The notes: generated from the letters alone by a model not told the origin. DNA of 64,000 bases from Xylocopilactobacillus apicola (GCF_033095985.1 NZ_AP026802.1:1240001-1304000), one strand, 5' to 3'; positions 34,892 to 44,256 are shown, counted from the stretch's first letter. Made by a program: numbers and translations.

Positions 34892-35075
34892 TATAATTGG
34901 AGATCACGAAGGATTGTTATATAGTAGATAATGGCAAAAGAATAGAAAGGTTATGACTGAACTTTTATGAAAATCATACCTGGTACGTAGCCCCACAATT
35001 GGGCCATTTAAAATGGTCATTATAATCTATTTAGAAAGGAGAATGATTATTACCAGTTAATAATCAATAACAATT
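34892..35075 (+). promoter_or_regulatory. Leader/promoter region of the GT2 gene
   Basis: Two -10-like TATAAT boxes (34892-34897; 35021-35026). The second has TTGGGC 16 bp upstream, and its spacer contains the inverted repeat GGCCAT-TTAAA-ATGGTC (35002-35018). AAAGGAG at 35035-35041 lies just 1 base from a 5-codon ORF (ATG 35043, stop TAA ending 35060) and far from the GT2 start, which has no ribosome-binding site. Two other tiny ORFs start at 34931 and 34953. Function unclear; leader-peptide coupling is possible. Confidence 0.4.
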
Positions 35076-35086
35076 AACCTTCATAT

Positions 35087-36538
35087 ATGAAAAACATAGG
35101 GGCATTTATCAAAAAATATCATTTAATTTTAATCCTGATTTTAATTCTAATCTTCGCATCAATATTTTTACGTCAATTATCGTTTATCAATTATTTGTTT
35201 CAATGGTTCCTTCGTCTCTTTGGTTACGTCATTTTGATTCAATTTATTTATCTTTTCTTTATTTCACTTTTTGGTTTTAAAAATCCTAAAAGAGATTACG
35301 AAATCCAGCCTGATCAAGCACGTTTTTTGATTCTAATCGCTGCTCACAATGAAGAAGCCGTAATTGGTAATACTTTAATGGGATTACAAAATCTTGAATA
35401 TGATCCGAAATTATATAAAATTATCGTTGTAAATGATAATTCAACTGATCGAACTGGTGAAATCTGCGACGAATTGGGAATTGAGCACGTAGACACAATT
35501 GAAGGTAAATTTCCCCGCGAAGGCGTTGGAAAACCAGGTGGAATTCAATATGCTTTACGTGCCCTTGGGTTTGAAAAATTAATAAAAAAATACGATCTTT
35601 TATTCATTCTAGATGCAGATAATCACGTCGACAACAATATTTTACGAGAAATTAATTCCCAGTGGCTAACTCATCACAAACCAGAAAGTATCCAATCATA
35701 TCTAGGAGTTAAAAATTGGAACTCTATTTTAGCTGCTGGATACGCCATTAACTACTGGACCACTAATAGATTTTTTCAGTTAGCTAAATATCGCCTTCAT
35801 CTTCCAGCTTCAATTGGCGGAACTGGTTTTGCAGTTCGAATTGACTGGCTGATTTGGAATGGCGGTTTTAAATACAAATCACTAACCGAAGATCTTGAGA
35901 TGGAAATTCAAATTGTTGAAGATCGCGGCAGAGTTCTTTGGAACCATTTCGCTAAGATATACGATGAAAAACCTGATCGATTAAAAGTTGCAATGGTTCA
36001 GAGATTTCGATGGGCTAAAGGCCACTGGTATGTTTGTCTAACTAACTTCTACAAACTGTTCTTGGATTTCCTTAAAAGCGGAAATTTCAGTAATATCGAT
36101 CAAATTATGTACTTATTCAGTATGGCACAGGTTGTTGAATACTTTGCTTTTATCATTGCCTTATTGTATGCTGCCCTAGCATCTGTTTTTGGTCATTTCT
36201 CGCAATTTTTGGTGATAAAAGATGTTGTTAATTTACTCATTCCTTCAACTGGAATCACAATTTTCTTTGGTGTTTACCAATTTATTGTCCTCCCATTCTT
36301 TGCAACTCTACGTGATGCCCCTGAGAAAAAATACTTTACTTTTATTTTTCTTGGACTACCGTATTACAGTTGGACTTATCTAATTGATCAATTCTGGGGC
36401 CTCGTCAACTGGCGCCAACAAGGAAAATGGGTCCGCACACCTCATGATAAAGAAATTATCATCAAAAAGACCAAAGATCACCAACAGGTAATCATCCAAA
36501 AGTCTTCCCTTATTGAGTCAAATAATGACTCTACCTAA
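35087..36538 (+). CDS. Processive glycosyltransferase family 2 (cellulose/hyaluronan-synthase-like)
   Basis: A 483-residue membrane glycosyltransferase. Two N-terminal helices (about 12-60), a GT2 domain (about 80-330) with I-A-A-H-N-E-E, the D-x-D motif D-A-D-N-H, T-E-D-L-E and the Q-x-x-R-W motif Q-R-F-R-W-A-K-G-H-W, then helices between about 350 and 440. The Q-x-x-R-W motif marks processive beta-polymer synthases, suggesting an exported polysaccharide; the sugar is unknown. It stands alone, transcribed toward another GT2 gene, with a MITE-like hairpin between. No ribosome-binding site precedes its ATG. Confidence 0.87.
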   Translation: MKNIGAFIKKYHLILILILILIFASIFLRQLSFINYLFQWFLRLFGYVILIQFIYLFFISLFGFKNPKRDYEIQPDQARFLILIAAHNEEAVIGNTLMGLQNLEYDPKLYKIIVVNDNSTDRTGEICDELGIEHVDTIEGKFPREGVGKPGGIQYALRALGFEKLIKKYDLLFILDADNHVDNNILREINSQWLTHHKPESIQSYLGVKNWNSILAAGYAINYWTTNRFFQLAKYRLHLPASIGGTGFAVRIDWLIWNGGFKYKSLTEDLEMEIQIVEDRGRVLWNHFAKIYDEKPDRLKVAMVQRFRWAKGHWYVCLTNFYKLFLDFLKSGNFSNIDQIMYLFSMAQVVEYFAFIIALLYAALASVFGHFSQFLVIKDVVNLLIPSTGITIFFGVYQFIVLPFFATLRDAPEKKYFTFIFLGLPYYSWTYLIDQFWGLVNWRQQGKWVRTPHDKEIIIKKTKDHQQVIIQKSSLIESNNDST

Positions 36539-36541
36539 CAA

Positions 36542-36693
36542 AAGAGGCTGTGACATAAGTTGCAAAAATCGGTCAGCCATGCGATTATAGTCTGAGTTTA
36601 AAGAAAAACGCTGATGAAAAAACGAGATCAAGAACGATTTCGAATTCATCAGCGTTATTTTATTTTTGAGAGGTAGTTATGTCACAGCCTCTT
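36542..36693. mobile_element. MITE-like 152-bp element / nested inverted repeat
   Basis: Perfect 17-bp terminal inverted repeats: AAGAGGCTGTGACATAA (36542-36558) and its complement (36677-36693). Nested inside is a perfect 12-bp inverted repeat, AACGCTGATGAA (36607-36618) and its complement (36645-36656). There is no coding capacity. The GAGGCTGTGACA end resembles termini I associate with IS1182/IS1272-type elements (from memory). It lies between convergent genes, and the right end overlaps the stop codon of the downstream GT2 gene. It can also act as a bidirectional terminator. Confidence 0.6.
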
Positions 36694-37639
36694 ATTTTTT
36701 CTTTTTGATAATGTAAACTGGTCGACGCTTAGTCTCAAGATAAATGCGGCCAATATATTTGCCAACTATCCCTAAACAAAACAGCTGCAACCCCCCAATA
36801 AACAAAATAATTGTTACTAACGAAGCCCACCCGCTCACTCGATCTCCAAACATTAAGCGTCGAACAATTACAAAAATCATTGCTACAATGGACAGAGCAA
36901 AGGTTAATAAGCCAACAAACGAGGCAAGAGAAAGCGGTAAATCAGAAAAATCAACAATTCCATCAAGCGAGTAGCGGAGCAATTTACTAAAAGTAAAATG
37001 TGTTTCTCCCGCATTACGAGTAACGTTTTGATACGGCAAATACTTGGTCTTAAAGCCCACCCAACTAAAAATACCTTTTGAAAACCGATTATACTCGGGC
37101 ATTTGTAAAATTGCATCAACTACCTGCCTAGTCATCAATCGATAATCCCGCGCACCTTCAACGATTTTAGTACTAGAAATCCGATTGATAAATTTATAAA
37201 AAGCTTGCGCAAAAAAAGATCTAATCGGAGGTTCACCGCTACGATCAACTCGCCTGCAACCCACCACATCGTATCCTTCTTCATTGATTCCATTAAGCAT
37301 TTCCGGCAGCATCTCGGGCGGATCCTGTAAATCTACATCCATCACTGCGACATAATCACCTTTAGCCGCCTCAAGTCCTGCTAAGAAAGCAGCCTCTTTA
37401 CCAAAATTACGAGCAAAAGAAATATAATGAACTTCAGTCGGATCAATCGATTGAAGTTGATCAATTTCTTTTAACGTATTATCTTTAGAGCCGTCGTCAA
37501 TAAAAATATATTCATGATGGTATTCCACTTGATCGTTAGGAATCTGACTGAACATCTCCTGCATTGCATTAAAATACGTTGAAATATTAAGAGCTTCATT
37601 ATAGCAAGGAATAATTATTGAAATTAATTTTTGTTTCAT
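36692..37639 (-). CDS. GT2 glycosyltransferase, GtrB/DPM1-like (undecaprenyl-phosphate sugar synthase)
   Basis: A 315-residue enzyme: GT2 domain (about 1-220) with I-I-I-P-C-Y-N-E, D-D-G-S-K-D-N-T, D-x-D in M-D-V-D-L-Q-D-P and R-D-Y-R-L-M, then two C-terminal helices (about 232-258, 268-292). This architecture matches GtrB-type enzymes that move a sugar from its nucleotide to undecaprenyl phosphate at the inner membrane face. Cotranscribed with the polytopic protein upstream (12-base gap), which may use the lipid-linked sugar. Its stop codon sits in the inverted repeat. Confidence 0.88.
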   Translation of the reverse strand: MKQKLISIIIPCYNEALNISTYFNAMQEMFSQIPNDQVEYHHEYIFIDDGSKDNTLKEIDQLQSIDPTEVHYISFARNFGKEAAFLAGLEAAKGDYVAVMDVDLQDPPEMLPEMLNGINEEGYDVVGCRRVDRSGEPPIRSFFAQAFYKFINRISSTKIVEGARDYRLMTRQVVDAILQMPEYNRFSKGIFSWVGFKTKYLPYQNVTRNAGETHFTFSKLLRYSLDGIVDFSDLPLSLASFVGLLTFALSIVAMIFVIVRRLMFGDRVSGWASLVTIILFIGGLQLFCLGIVGKYIGRIYLETKRRPVYIIKKKK

Positions 37640-37651
37640 TAGTTAACTGCC

Positions 37652-39037
37652 TTATTTATGATTATTAATAATTTTTTGATCAAATTCTTTAATATTACGC
37701 TTTAAATCCTGAAGATATGGACGCCATTCCTCATATTTAACTGGAACCATCGTTTTGTCAAGGGGTCTCAAATAATAAGATTGAAAAGTTTTATCTCGGT
37801 CAGTATTTTCCATCCAAAGATACATCGTATTTTTAAAATTTAAAACAAAATACTGATTGCGACTTCCTTGTGGCAAAGCATTTTGGTACTCGCAATAAGT
37901 ACGCGCAGCCTCATATGATTTACGATAATCATCAGCAATTAAAGTAAAACGCGTCCCTAAAAACAGCAAACCTAAACAACAAATTGACAAAATCCAAAAA
38001 TTTTCTATTTTAACCCAAGCCCCCATATTTATTATAATCAGGGCCAAAATTAAGACGAAGCTAAGAAAAACACATCTTGGACCAAAAGGTGAAATTACAA
38101 TGAATGGTAAAACCGCCACAGCAATATCAACAACTAAAACAAGATTAATTAAATTTAGTTTGGTATTTTTTAAGTAAAAAAAACTTATTAACAAAATGAA
38201 AACGATTACAACGAAGAAAATTGATCGCCAGCTTGCAATAAATCCGCCTAGATAGTTTATAAAGTCGTTAGACTGCCCACCGACTTGCCGATATTTATCA
38301 TTACCCAATAAAATTTTCACATAGGCCCCGTTACAAAACATGAGGAGAGCACCCAAGAAATTTCCTAACGTAATCCATTTCAAATATTTACGCTTAAAAT
38401 CCGCACTAAAATTGCGAGATAGAAATATACCAAACACTAAAGCATTAAAACAGTTCAAAATCGTAATATGTTCAGCTAAAAATTGACTCCCAATCGCTGC
38501 TAAAAACAGAAGAATTGTTCTTATTTTTGAGTTTGAAATTGACTCGTTCAACTTGCCAAAATGTTTGCTAATTAAATAAATGAAATACAGCGGGAAGATC
38601 ACTGAAGGAACATAGTTAGCAAATCCTGCATGCCAGCCCCATGTCTGACTGAAAATGCCCTTCGGAGCCAATAACAACAAAATTGCCGTCAGACAAGTAA
38701 TTATGGAGTCGTCATGTTTCAGAGTAACTGAATCATATATTTTGGTTATTAAGTAAGAAATAGCAACAGCCGCGCTTCCATATAAAACAAAAGACACAAT
38801 TGGAAATCTTGTCAGCAATATGACTAACAAATCGCCCAAGTAGCGTCCATCATAATAAAGAAAAGTCCCCTGAGAAAAATAATTAGCTCCGAAATCGTGG
38901 CCCCAATTTAAATCATCACCAACAAGCGGCATCAAAAAACCAATCAAACCGAATATTATAAAAATTGCGATATATATAATTTTATATTTTTTCAGAAAAC
39001 TAGAGCTGCTATAAGCTTGATCCAATTTAAACTCCAA
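37652..39037 (-). CDS. Polytopic membrane protein, GT-C-like (DUF6056-type)
   Basis: A 461-residue protein with about 11 hydrophobic helices. After the first helix it carries V-G-D-D-L-N-W-G, an acidic pair in the position typical of GT-C lipid-phosphosugar glycosyltransferases, then Y-Y-D-G-R-Y-L-G. It has a short soluble C-terminal region. The pairing with a GtrB-like gene suggests it transfers the flipped sugar onto a wall or teichoic polymer, like GtrC-type partners. The family label DUF6056 is from pattern memory and tentative. An extended -10 (39071-39079) drives the pair. Confidence 0.7.
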   Translation of the reverse strand: MEFKLDQAYSSSSFLKKYKIIYIAIFIIFGLIGFLMPLVGDDLNWGHDFGANYFSQGTFLYYDGRYLGDLLVILLTRFPIVSFVLYGSAAVAISYLITKIYDSVTLKHDDSIITCLTAILLLLAPKGIFSQTWGWHAGFANYVPSVIFPLYFIYLISKHFGKLNESISNSKIRTILLFLAAIGSQFLAEHITILNCFNALVFGIFLSRNFSADFKRKYLKWITLGNFLGALLMFCNGAYVKILLGNDKYRQVGGQSNDFINYLGGFIASWRSIFFVVIVFILLISFFYLKNTKLNLINLVLVVDIAVAVLPFIVISPFGPRCVFLSFVLILALIIINMGAWVKIENFWILSICCLGLLFLGTRFTLIADDYRKSYEAARTYCEYQNALPQGSRNQYFVLNFKNTMYLWMENTDRDKTFQSYYLRPLDKTMVPVKYEEWRPYLQDLKRNIKEFDQKIINNHK

Positions 39038-39070
39038 TGTTAAAAAGATTTTCGAGAAAACGCAAGTTTA

Positions 39071-39079
39071 ATTATACCA
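39071..39079 (-). promoter_or_regulatory. Extended -10 promoter of the GT-C/GtrB pair
   Basis: Minus strand TGGTATAAT, an extended -10 with no good -35, about 30 bases before the gene start. Confidence 0.55.
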
Positions 39080-39114
39080 TGTATCACGATTTTTTATTGT
39101 TTTGCAGATGTTTT

Positions 39115-40896
39115 TTATTCAAACAACATCTGATTACGATACAATTCAGCGTAAAAGCCATTTTCCCGTAGTAACTGCGCGTGAGAACCCGTTTCGATTA
39201 CTACCCCATTTTTCAAAACCATAATATTATCAGCATTGCGAATTGTTTTTAAACGGTGAGCAATCACAAAACTAGTTCGTCCCTTAATTACGTTATTCAT
39301 TGCATCTTGAAGGTGCGCCTCTGTAACCGTATCGACGTTACTCGTCGCTTCATCCAAAACTAAAAGATCTGGGTTAGTTAAGATTGTCCGAGCAATCGAA
39401 ACCAACTGCAGTTGACCTGTGGAGAAAATTAAATTTTCATTAGAAATTCTTGTTTTATATTTTCGAGGCAAAGACATAATGAAATTGTGAATATTAGCTA
39501 ATTCTGCTGCTCTATACATCTGTTCATCGCTGGCATCGGGCTGACCGAATTTTATATTATCTTCAATAGTACCAGAGAAAACTACTGCATCCTGTAAAAC
39601 AATTCCAACATTACGCCGAAGGCTTTTCAAGCTAAATTCCCTCAAATTGGTTCCGTCATACAAAATCTGGCCTGTATCTAAATCATAGAAACGATTCAAT
39701 AAATTCATTACTGTAGTTTTACCAGAGCCCGTCGGCCCAACTAAGGCAACCATTTGACCTTTTTCAATCACCTGATTGAGCCCATGGATTATCTCTTTAT
39801 TTGGTTCATAACTAAAGCGTACATCTTTAAATTCAATTTCTTTTTTAAGTGGTCGATAGTTTTTAGGGTTAGCTGAATTAACTTCATCCTTATGCTTAAA
39901 AATAGTCAAAAGTCTTCTAGAACCGGTAAAAGCCAACTGCAACATATTATACATTGAGGTTATATCCATGATCGGCTGATAATACAGCGAGGAATACTCA
40001 ACAAAAGTAACAATTAGACCTAACCCGACAGCTCCAGTAACCTGCCCGCTGGTGACTAGATATGCGCCATAAAAAATAACTATGGAAGTGTTCACTAAAG
40101 ATATTCCCTGCATCAGCGGAAATAACATACTAGAATAGATCGTCCCTTTGAGAGTTAAATCTTTAACTTCTTGATTATGTTGATTAAATCCTGCGATCGA
40201 TTTACTTTGTAGCGAATTAGCAATATTTAATTTTTGACCAGTGACTTGTTCATTTATATATCCATTTAAACTACTCAAGGCCTCTTGTTGACGATCAACA
40301 TATTTACTAGCAATCTTGATGACTGTCAGAGCCAAAATTAATGCAAGCGGGGTCGTCGCCATAGTGACCCAAGCTAACTTAACATCGCTTTTAAACATCA
40401 TTATGATAACCCCAAACCAAAGCGCAAGATCATTTAAAATTTGGTAAATTCCTTGATTAAGGCCATTAAATATATTATCAAGATCTGTCGTAAAACGAGC
40501 TAAGATTTCACCATCTTGATGTGTATCAAAGTATTTAATCGGCAGCCGCATCAACTTGTTAAAAAGTGAAGTCCTCATTTCGCCGTTAGTTCGACTGGAG
40601 ATATGAATCATGATATAAGTAGCAGCAAACTGAGCGATCGCGCTTGCAATGAAAAACAACATCATTTTCAACAAGAAATGATTAAAATCATGTCGATTAG
40701 CTAAGCTGCGGGTGGCAGGGTTCATAAATTGGCTAAGATATTTAGTTAAAGAAGTTATCGCCGAACCCAAATAAGCTGGTGCTTGGACTTCAAAGAAAAT
40801 TCCTATTAAAACAAAAGCAATCACCAAAATTAATGGAAACAAAAAGTGACGAAAATAACTCCAAAAAAATTTCATACTGGCGCTAAGTTCTTTCAT
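39115..40896 (-). CDS. ABC exporter half-transporter, catalytic-NBD subunit (LmrD/YheH-like)
   Basis: A 593-residue type IV exporter subunit: six helices (about 1-325), then NBD with Walker A G-P-T-G-S-G-K-T-T and Walker B L-L-V-L-D-E-A-T, with catalytic Glu and H-loop A-H-R-L present. Its signature reads F-S-T-G-Q-L-Q-L instead of L-S-G-G-Q, the expected divergence in the subunit that completes the degenerate site. It overlaps the partner gene by 4 bases. Together they form a heterodimeric multidrug/lipid-type exporter; substrate unknown. Confidence 0.9.
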   Translation of the reverse strand: MKELSASMKFFWSYFRHFLFPLILVIAFVLIGIFFEVQAPAYLGSAITSLTKYLSQFMNPATRSLANRHDFNHFLLKMMLFFIASAIAQFAATYIMIHISSRTNGEMRTSLFNKLMRLPIKYFDTHQDGEILARFTTDLDNIFNGLNQGIYQILNDLALWFGVIIMMFKSDVKLAWVTMATTPLALILALTVIKIASKYVDRQQEALSSLNGYINEQVTGQKLNIANSLQSKSIAGFNQHNQEVKDLTLKGTIYSSMLFPLMQGISLVNTSIVIFYGAYLVTSGQVTGAVGLGLIVTFVEYSSLYYQPIMDITSMYNMLQLAFTGSRRLLTIFKHKDEVNSANPKNYRPLKKEIEFKDVRFSYEPNKEIIHGLNQVIEKGQMVALVGPTGSGKTTVMNLLNRFYDLDTGQILYDGTNLREFSLKSLRRNVGIVLQDAVVFSGTIEDNIKFGQPDASDEQMYRAAELANIHNFIMSLPRKYKTRISNENLIFSTGQLQLVSIARTILTNPDLLVLDEATSNVDTVTEAHLQDAMNNVIKGRTSFVIAHRLKTIRNADNIMVLKNGVVIETGSHAQLLRENGFYAELYRNQMLFE

Positions 40897-42617
40897 TTTT
40901 GTCCCTCTCCTTGTAAACCTTTTTGGGTTCGATAAATTTCTTGATAGACGGCGCTGCTTTGTAATAACTCATGATGATTGCCAATAGCACTCACTTCTCC
41001 ATTTTCTAAAACCAAAATTCTTTCAGCGTTAATGACTGAAGAAATCTTCTCGGCAATAATTAGTTTTGTTGTCGTCTTCAGCTTACTAGCAAGAGCATCC
41101 CTGACTAGCTTTTCACTTTTTGCATCAAGAGCAGAAGTGGAATCGTCAAGAATTAAAATTTTAGGATCACTAATAACTCCGCGAGCTATTGACAAACGCT
41201 GCTTTTGGCCACCAGAAAAATTGGCCGAGCGCTCTTCGACCTTTGAATCGAACTTTTTTGGAAGTCGTTCAATAAACTCCAAGGCTTGTGAAATTTCTGC
41301 TGCTTTTTTCATTTCAGTCAGTGTTGCGTTACTTTTACCTTGGCGTAAGTTATCGGCAATTGTCCCAGAGAAGAGAATCGGCTTTTGTAAGACCAAAGAG
41401 ACGTTTTTTCGTAATTCAGCTTCACTAGTTTCTTTTAAATCCAAATTTCCAACTTTAACACTACCTTTGCTTGGATCATAAATTCGAGCAATTAACTGGG
41501 CTAAAGTAGATTTTCCCGCTCCCGTTGCTCCTATTATACCTATCGTTTCACCGGATTCGAATTTAAAACTTAAATCATTTAAAACCAAATTGTCAGAATC
41601 TGGATAAGAAAAGGAAACGTGATCAAATTCAATTGAACCGTCGGATATTTGATTATTAGTTTTTTGATAATTCAAATCAGGTTCTGTTTTTAAAACTTCA
41701 TCAATTCGTTTCAGTGATACTAGTCCTCGACTCGCAAAAGTAATCGTAAAACCTGCCATTACAATCGCAATCATCAATTGGAAAAGATAATTCGTAAAAG
41801 TAGCAATCCGTGCAACCAAACTTGGATCTGTAGTCACCATGTTTCCAACCAAAAAAACTGAACCTGTAATTGCTAGATTAGCGAATAGAAAAAACAATGG
41901 AATTAAAAAAGAAAACAAACTACCCGTTTGCACATTGATTTTTGTAAGTTGATCTGATGTATCTTTAAACTTGCTCATCTGGCTTTCTTCTTCAACAAAC
42001 GATTTAACTACTCTAATTCCCATCATTGATTCACGCACAATCCCATTAACCCGATCAACCAGATTTTGAGCAATTTGAAAAAATTTTTCCATTCTAAAAA
42101 AAGCATACGCAGCAACTAAAGCAATCATGACAACCACTCCCGCTATAATCCACCAAAACTGGGGAATTGTTAAAATTGCAAATATCAGTGCTCCAAAAAA
42201 AATAATCGGTGCTCGAAAAATCGTCTGTAAAAACATCATTATTAGGTTTTGCACTTGAATGATATCGTTTGTCATTCGAACCACTAAATTACCTGGCGTA
42301 AAACTTTCAATGTTACTAAAAGAAAAACTTTGAATTTTTTGATACTGGGCAGCCCTAAGATCAAAAGCAACGTTTTGAGCAACTTTAGCAGCAAAAATCG
42401 TATTAATTACTCCGGCAACCAAGCCCAAAATTGCTAATAAAATCAGCCCGATGCTCAACTGAACCATCTGATAATGATCTTTTTTTAAAATAGCTGTGAA
42501 GATATCTTTCATAAGCGTCGGCTGAAACAAAGCCGAAAAAGCAGCTACTGAAATCATCAGAACTGCTATAGTAATATCAAACCAATATTTTTTTAAACTC
42601 GAAATTAATGACTGCAA
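40893..42617 (-). CDS. ABC exporter half-transporter, degenerate-NBD subunit (LmrC/YheI-like)
   Basis: A 574-residue partner: six helices, Walker A G-A-T-G-A-G-K-S-T, canonical signature F-S-G-G-Q-K-Q-R. The Walker B is I-L-I-L-D-D-S with Asp instead of catalytic Glu, and the H-loop His is replaced (I-I-A-E-K-I). This gives one degenerate and one active ATP site, typical of LmrCD/BmrCD heterodimers. First gene of the pair, after the pgsA terminator. Confidence 0.9.
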   Translation of the reverse strand: MQSLISSLKKYWFDITIAVLMISVAAFSALFQPTLMKDIFTAILKKDHYQMVQLSIGLILLAILGLVAGVINTIFAAKVAQNVAFDLRAAQYQKIQSFSFSNIESFTPGNLVVRMTNDIIQVQNLIMMFLQTIFRAPIIFFGALIFAILTIPQFWWIIAGVVVMIALVAAYAFFRMEKFFQIAQNLVDRVNGIVRESMMGIRVVKSFVEEESQMSKFKDTSDQLTKINVQTGSLFSFLIPLFFLFANLAITGSVFLVGNMVTTDPSLVARIATFTNYLFQLMIAIVMAGFTITFASRGLVSLKRIDEVLKTEPDLNYQKTNNQISDGSIEFDHVSFSYPDSDNLVLNDLSFKFESGETIGIIGATGAGKSTLAQLIARIYDPSKGSVKVGNLDLKETSEAELRKNVSLVLQKPILFSGTIADNLRQGKSNATLTEMKKAAEISQALEFIERLPKKFDSKVEERSANFSGGQKQRLSIARGVISDPKILILDDSTSALDAKSEKLVRDALASKLKTTTKLIIAEKISSVINAERILVLENGEVSAIGNHHELLQSSAVYQEIYRTQKGLQGEGQK

Positions 42618-42640
42618 ATACTACTCTCTCTATCAATTAC

Positions 42641-42666
42641 AAAAAAATAGTCATTTAAGACTATTT
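42641..42666 (-). terminator. Terminator of the ftsK-pgsA gene string
   Basis: Minus strand AAATAGTC / GACTATTT stem with a 6-base loop, then seven T, six bases past the pgsA stop. Confidence 0.85.
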
Positions 42667-42671
42667 GGCTT

Positions 42672-43247
42672 TTAAAAAGAATCAGCAAAAACGCCACGAT
42701 TCTTATAAAAATATTCAATTCCTGAATAAACAGTGAAAAATAGTGCTATATAAAACATAATTTGAGCAAATGGGAAATTAATAGCGGCAAAACCAACATT
42801 ATTTAAATTCAGAAAAATAATTGAAATCATCTGTGAGAAAGTCTTAATTTTTCCAGGTAATGCTGCTGCAACAACTTCCCCATGATTAGCAAGAAGAAGA
42901 CGTAACCCTGTAACTGACAGCTCACGCCAAACAATAATTGCTAACCCCCAAGTAGGAATAGATTTGTTTACAGCCAAGAAAATAAAGGCAGTAATCACCA
43001 ATAATTTGTCAGCCAAAGGATCAGCGAACTTTCCAAAATTAGTTACTAAGTTATTTCTCCTTGCAATTTGCCCATCTAAGAAATCGGTAATCGAAGCTAC
43101 CACAAAGATAATCGTCGCAATCAGATACAAGACTTCAATTTCAGTACCGAGAAACATAACTTTGCCTGATGAAGGAAGACAAAGTAAAACTGTATAAAAA
43201 GGAATCAAGAAAATTCGAAATAATGTTAATTTATTAGGCAAATTCAT
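42672..43247 (-). CDS. pgsA: CDP-diacylglycerol-glycerol-3-phosphate 3-phosphatidyltransferase
   Basis: Makes phosphatidylglycerol phosphate from CDP-diacylglycerol, the committed step to PG. A 191-residue membrane enzyme with N-L-P-N-K-L-T at the start and the CDP-alcohol phosphatidyltransferase motif D-x-x-D-G-x-x-A-R...G-x-x-x-D-x-x-x-D (here D-F-L-D-G-Q-I-A-R through K-F-A-D-P-L-A-D). Directly follows rodZ (adjacent coordinates). In Firmicutes cinA and recA usually come next; here an ABC exporter follows. Confidence 0.96.
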   Translation of the reverse strand: MNLPNKLTLFRIFLIPFYTVLLCLPSSGKVMFLGTEIEVLYLIATIIFVVASITDFLDGQIARRNNLVTNFGKFADPLADKLLVITAFIFLAVNKSIPTWGLAIIVWRELSVTGLRLLLANHGEVVAAALPGKIKTFSQMISIIFLNLNNVGFAAINFPFAQIMFYIALFFTVYSGIEYFYKNRGVFADSF

Positions 43248-44174
43248 TTAATTATCTCTCTCTGAGTTTTCCAGATTGAAAATCAAATTACTAACACCCC
43301 TACTCGTAATATTCGAAAGATCAACAGATTGACTGTTAAGTTTAACCTCAGAATTACTAGTAGCACCTAAAGTTACGGTAATATTTTTTGCACCATCAGG
43401 AATTGAAATAGTTTGACTTTGTCCAGCTTGTATAACACCAGTGTATAAAGCAGCTCCATCGACAACTACTTTGTCCCATGAATTTCCGTTAGTTGCGTTA
43501 AGCGTCAAGCTGTTCTCAGATTTTGGCAAGTTAGTCACAGCAAAAGTATAATTTGGATCGCTTTGCCCCTTAATTTCAATCTTCATCTCTTCTTTAGCAC
43601 TGGAAGAAGACTTCGAAGGTTTAGATTTAGAGCTGCTACTTTTTTTGCTTGAACTAACCGCGGAAGAGCTTGCCGTTGATGAACTTTTAGACTCGGCATT
43701 GTGCATCTTAGAAACAGAGCTACTTGTGACTTTCCCTTTGTCACTAATGTTAGAATTATTTGAACGTTGATAGAAAAACCAAACCACAAAAACAACTAAA
43801 ACAACTGCCGCAATCACTAAGATTTGGGGTATCAATGAATGCCACCGACTACGAGGTTGTTGCCTTGTTAAATAAGGACTAGCTGAAGCGATTGTTGGCT
43901 CCTCTTTTTCAGGGGTCTCTTCCTCATATTCCTCTACTTCAGCAGGCTCAACATCCTTAGGCTGAGCAAAATAAGGGTCAGTATCAACTCCAACCTGTTC
44001 TCCATATTGCTTAATAAAAGCTCTTACGTAAAATTGACCTGGCAATTGATCAAAATCACCGTTTTCAATTGCAATCAGATATCTTTTTTGAATTCTTGTC
44101 TTCTTTTGCAAGTCATCGATCGTCATTCCTTTATCGATTCGTGCTTGCCGAAGAACTTTTCCAATATTATTCAC
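43248..44174 (-). CDS. rodZ: RodZ-like cytoskeletal/HTH membrane protein (YmfM-like)
   Basis: A 308-residue protein: N-terminal HTH_25 domain (about 5-70; R-Q-A-R...M-T-I-D-D-L-Q-K-K-T-R-I), an acidic segment, one transmembrane helix (about 113-136), a Ser/Lys-rich linker (about 145-195) and a C-terminal DUF4115-like beta domain. RodZ links MreB to the elongation machinery. Position between ymfH-like and pgsA genes is the standard one. The low-complexity Ser linker is long, as in lactobacillar homologues. Confidence 0.88.
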   Translation of the reverse strand: MNNIGKVLRQARIDKGMTIDDLQKKTRIQKRYLIAIENGDFDQLPGQFYVRAFIKQYGEQVGVDTDPYFAQPKDVEPAEVEEYEEETPEKEEPTIASASPYLTRQQPRSRWHSLIPQILVIAAVVLVVFVVWFFYQRSNNSNISDKGKVTSSSVSKMHNAESKSSSTASSSAVSSSKKSSSSKSKPSKSSSSAKEEMKIEIKGQSDPNYTFAVTNLPKSENSLTLNATNGNSWDKVVVDGAALYTGVIQAGQSQTISIPDGAKNITVTLGATSNSEVKLNSQSVDLSNITSRGVSNLIFNLENSERDN

Positions 44175-44256
44175 AGCATCTCCAACAATCTATTTTAAAT
44201 TATTTTACCATATTAAGATTCTAAACAGTTAACTAAAGACAATAAACCGAATTTTT

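Noticed and set aside
34996-35030. Possible riboswitch around the GGCCAT/ATGGTC hairpin
   Set aside because: The inverted repeat lies in the spacer of a promoter and no conserved riboswitch core is seen; treated as a promoter-associated repeat.
40978-41481. 167-codon open frame on the plus strand inside the ABC exporter gene
   Set aside because: It is the antisense shadow of a strongly conserved NBD, without a ribosome-binding site.
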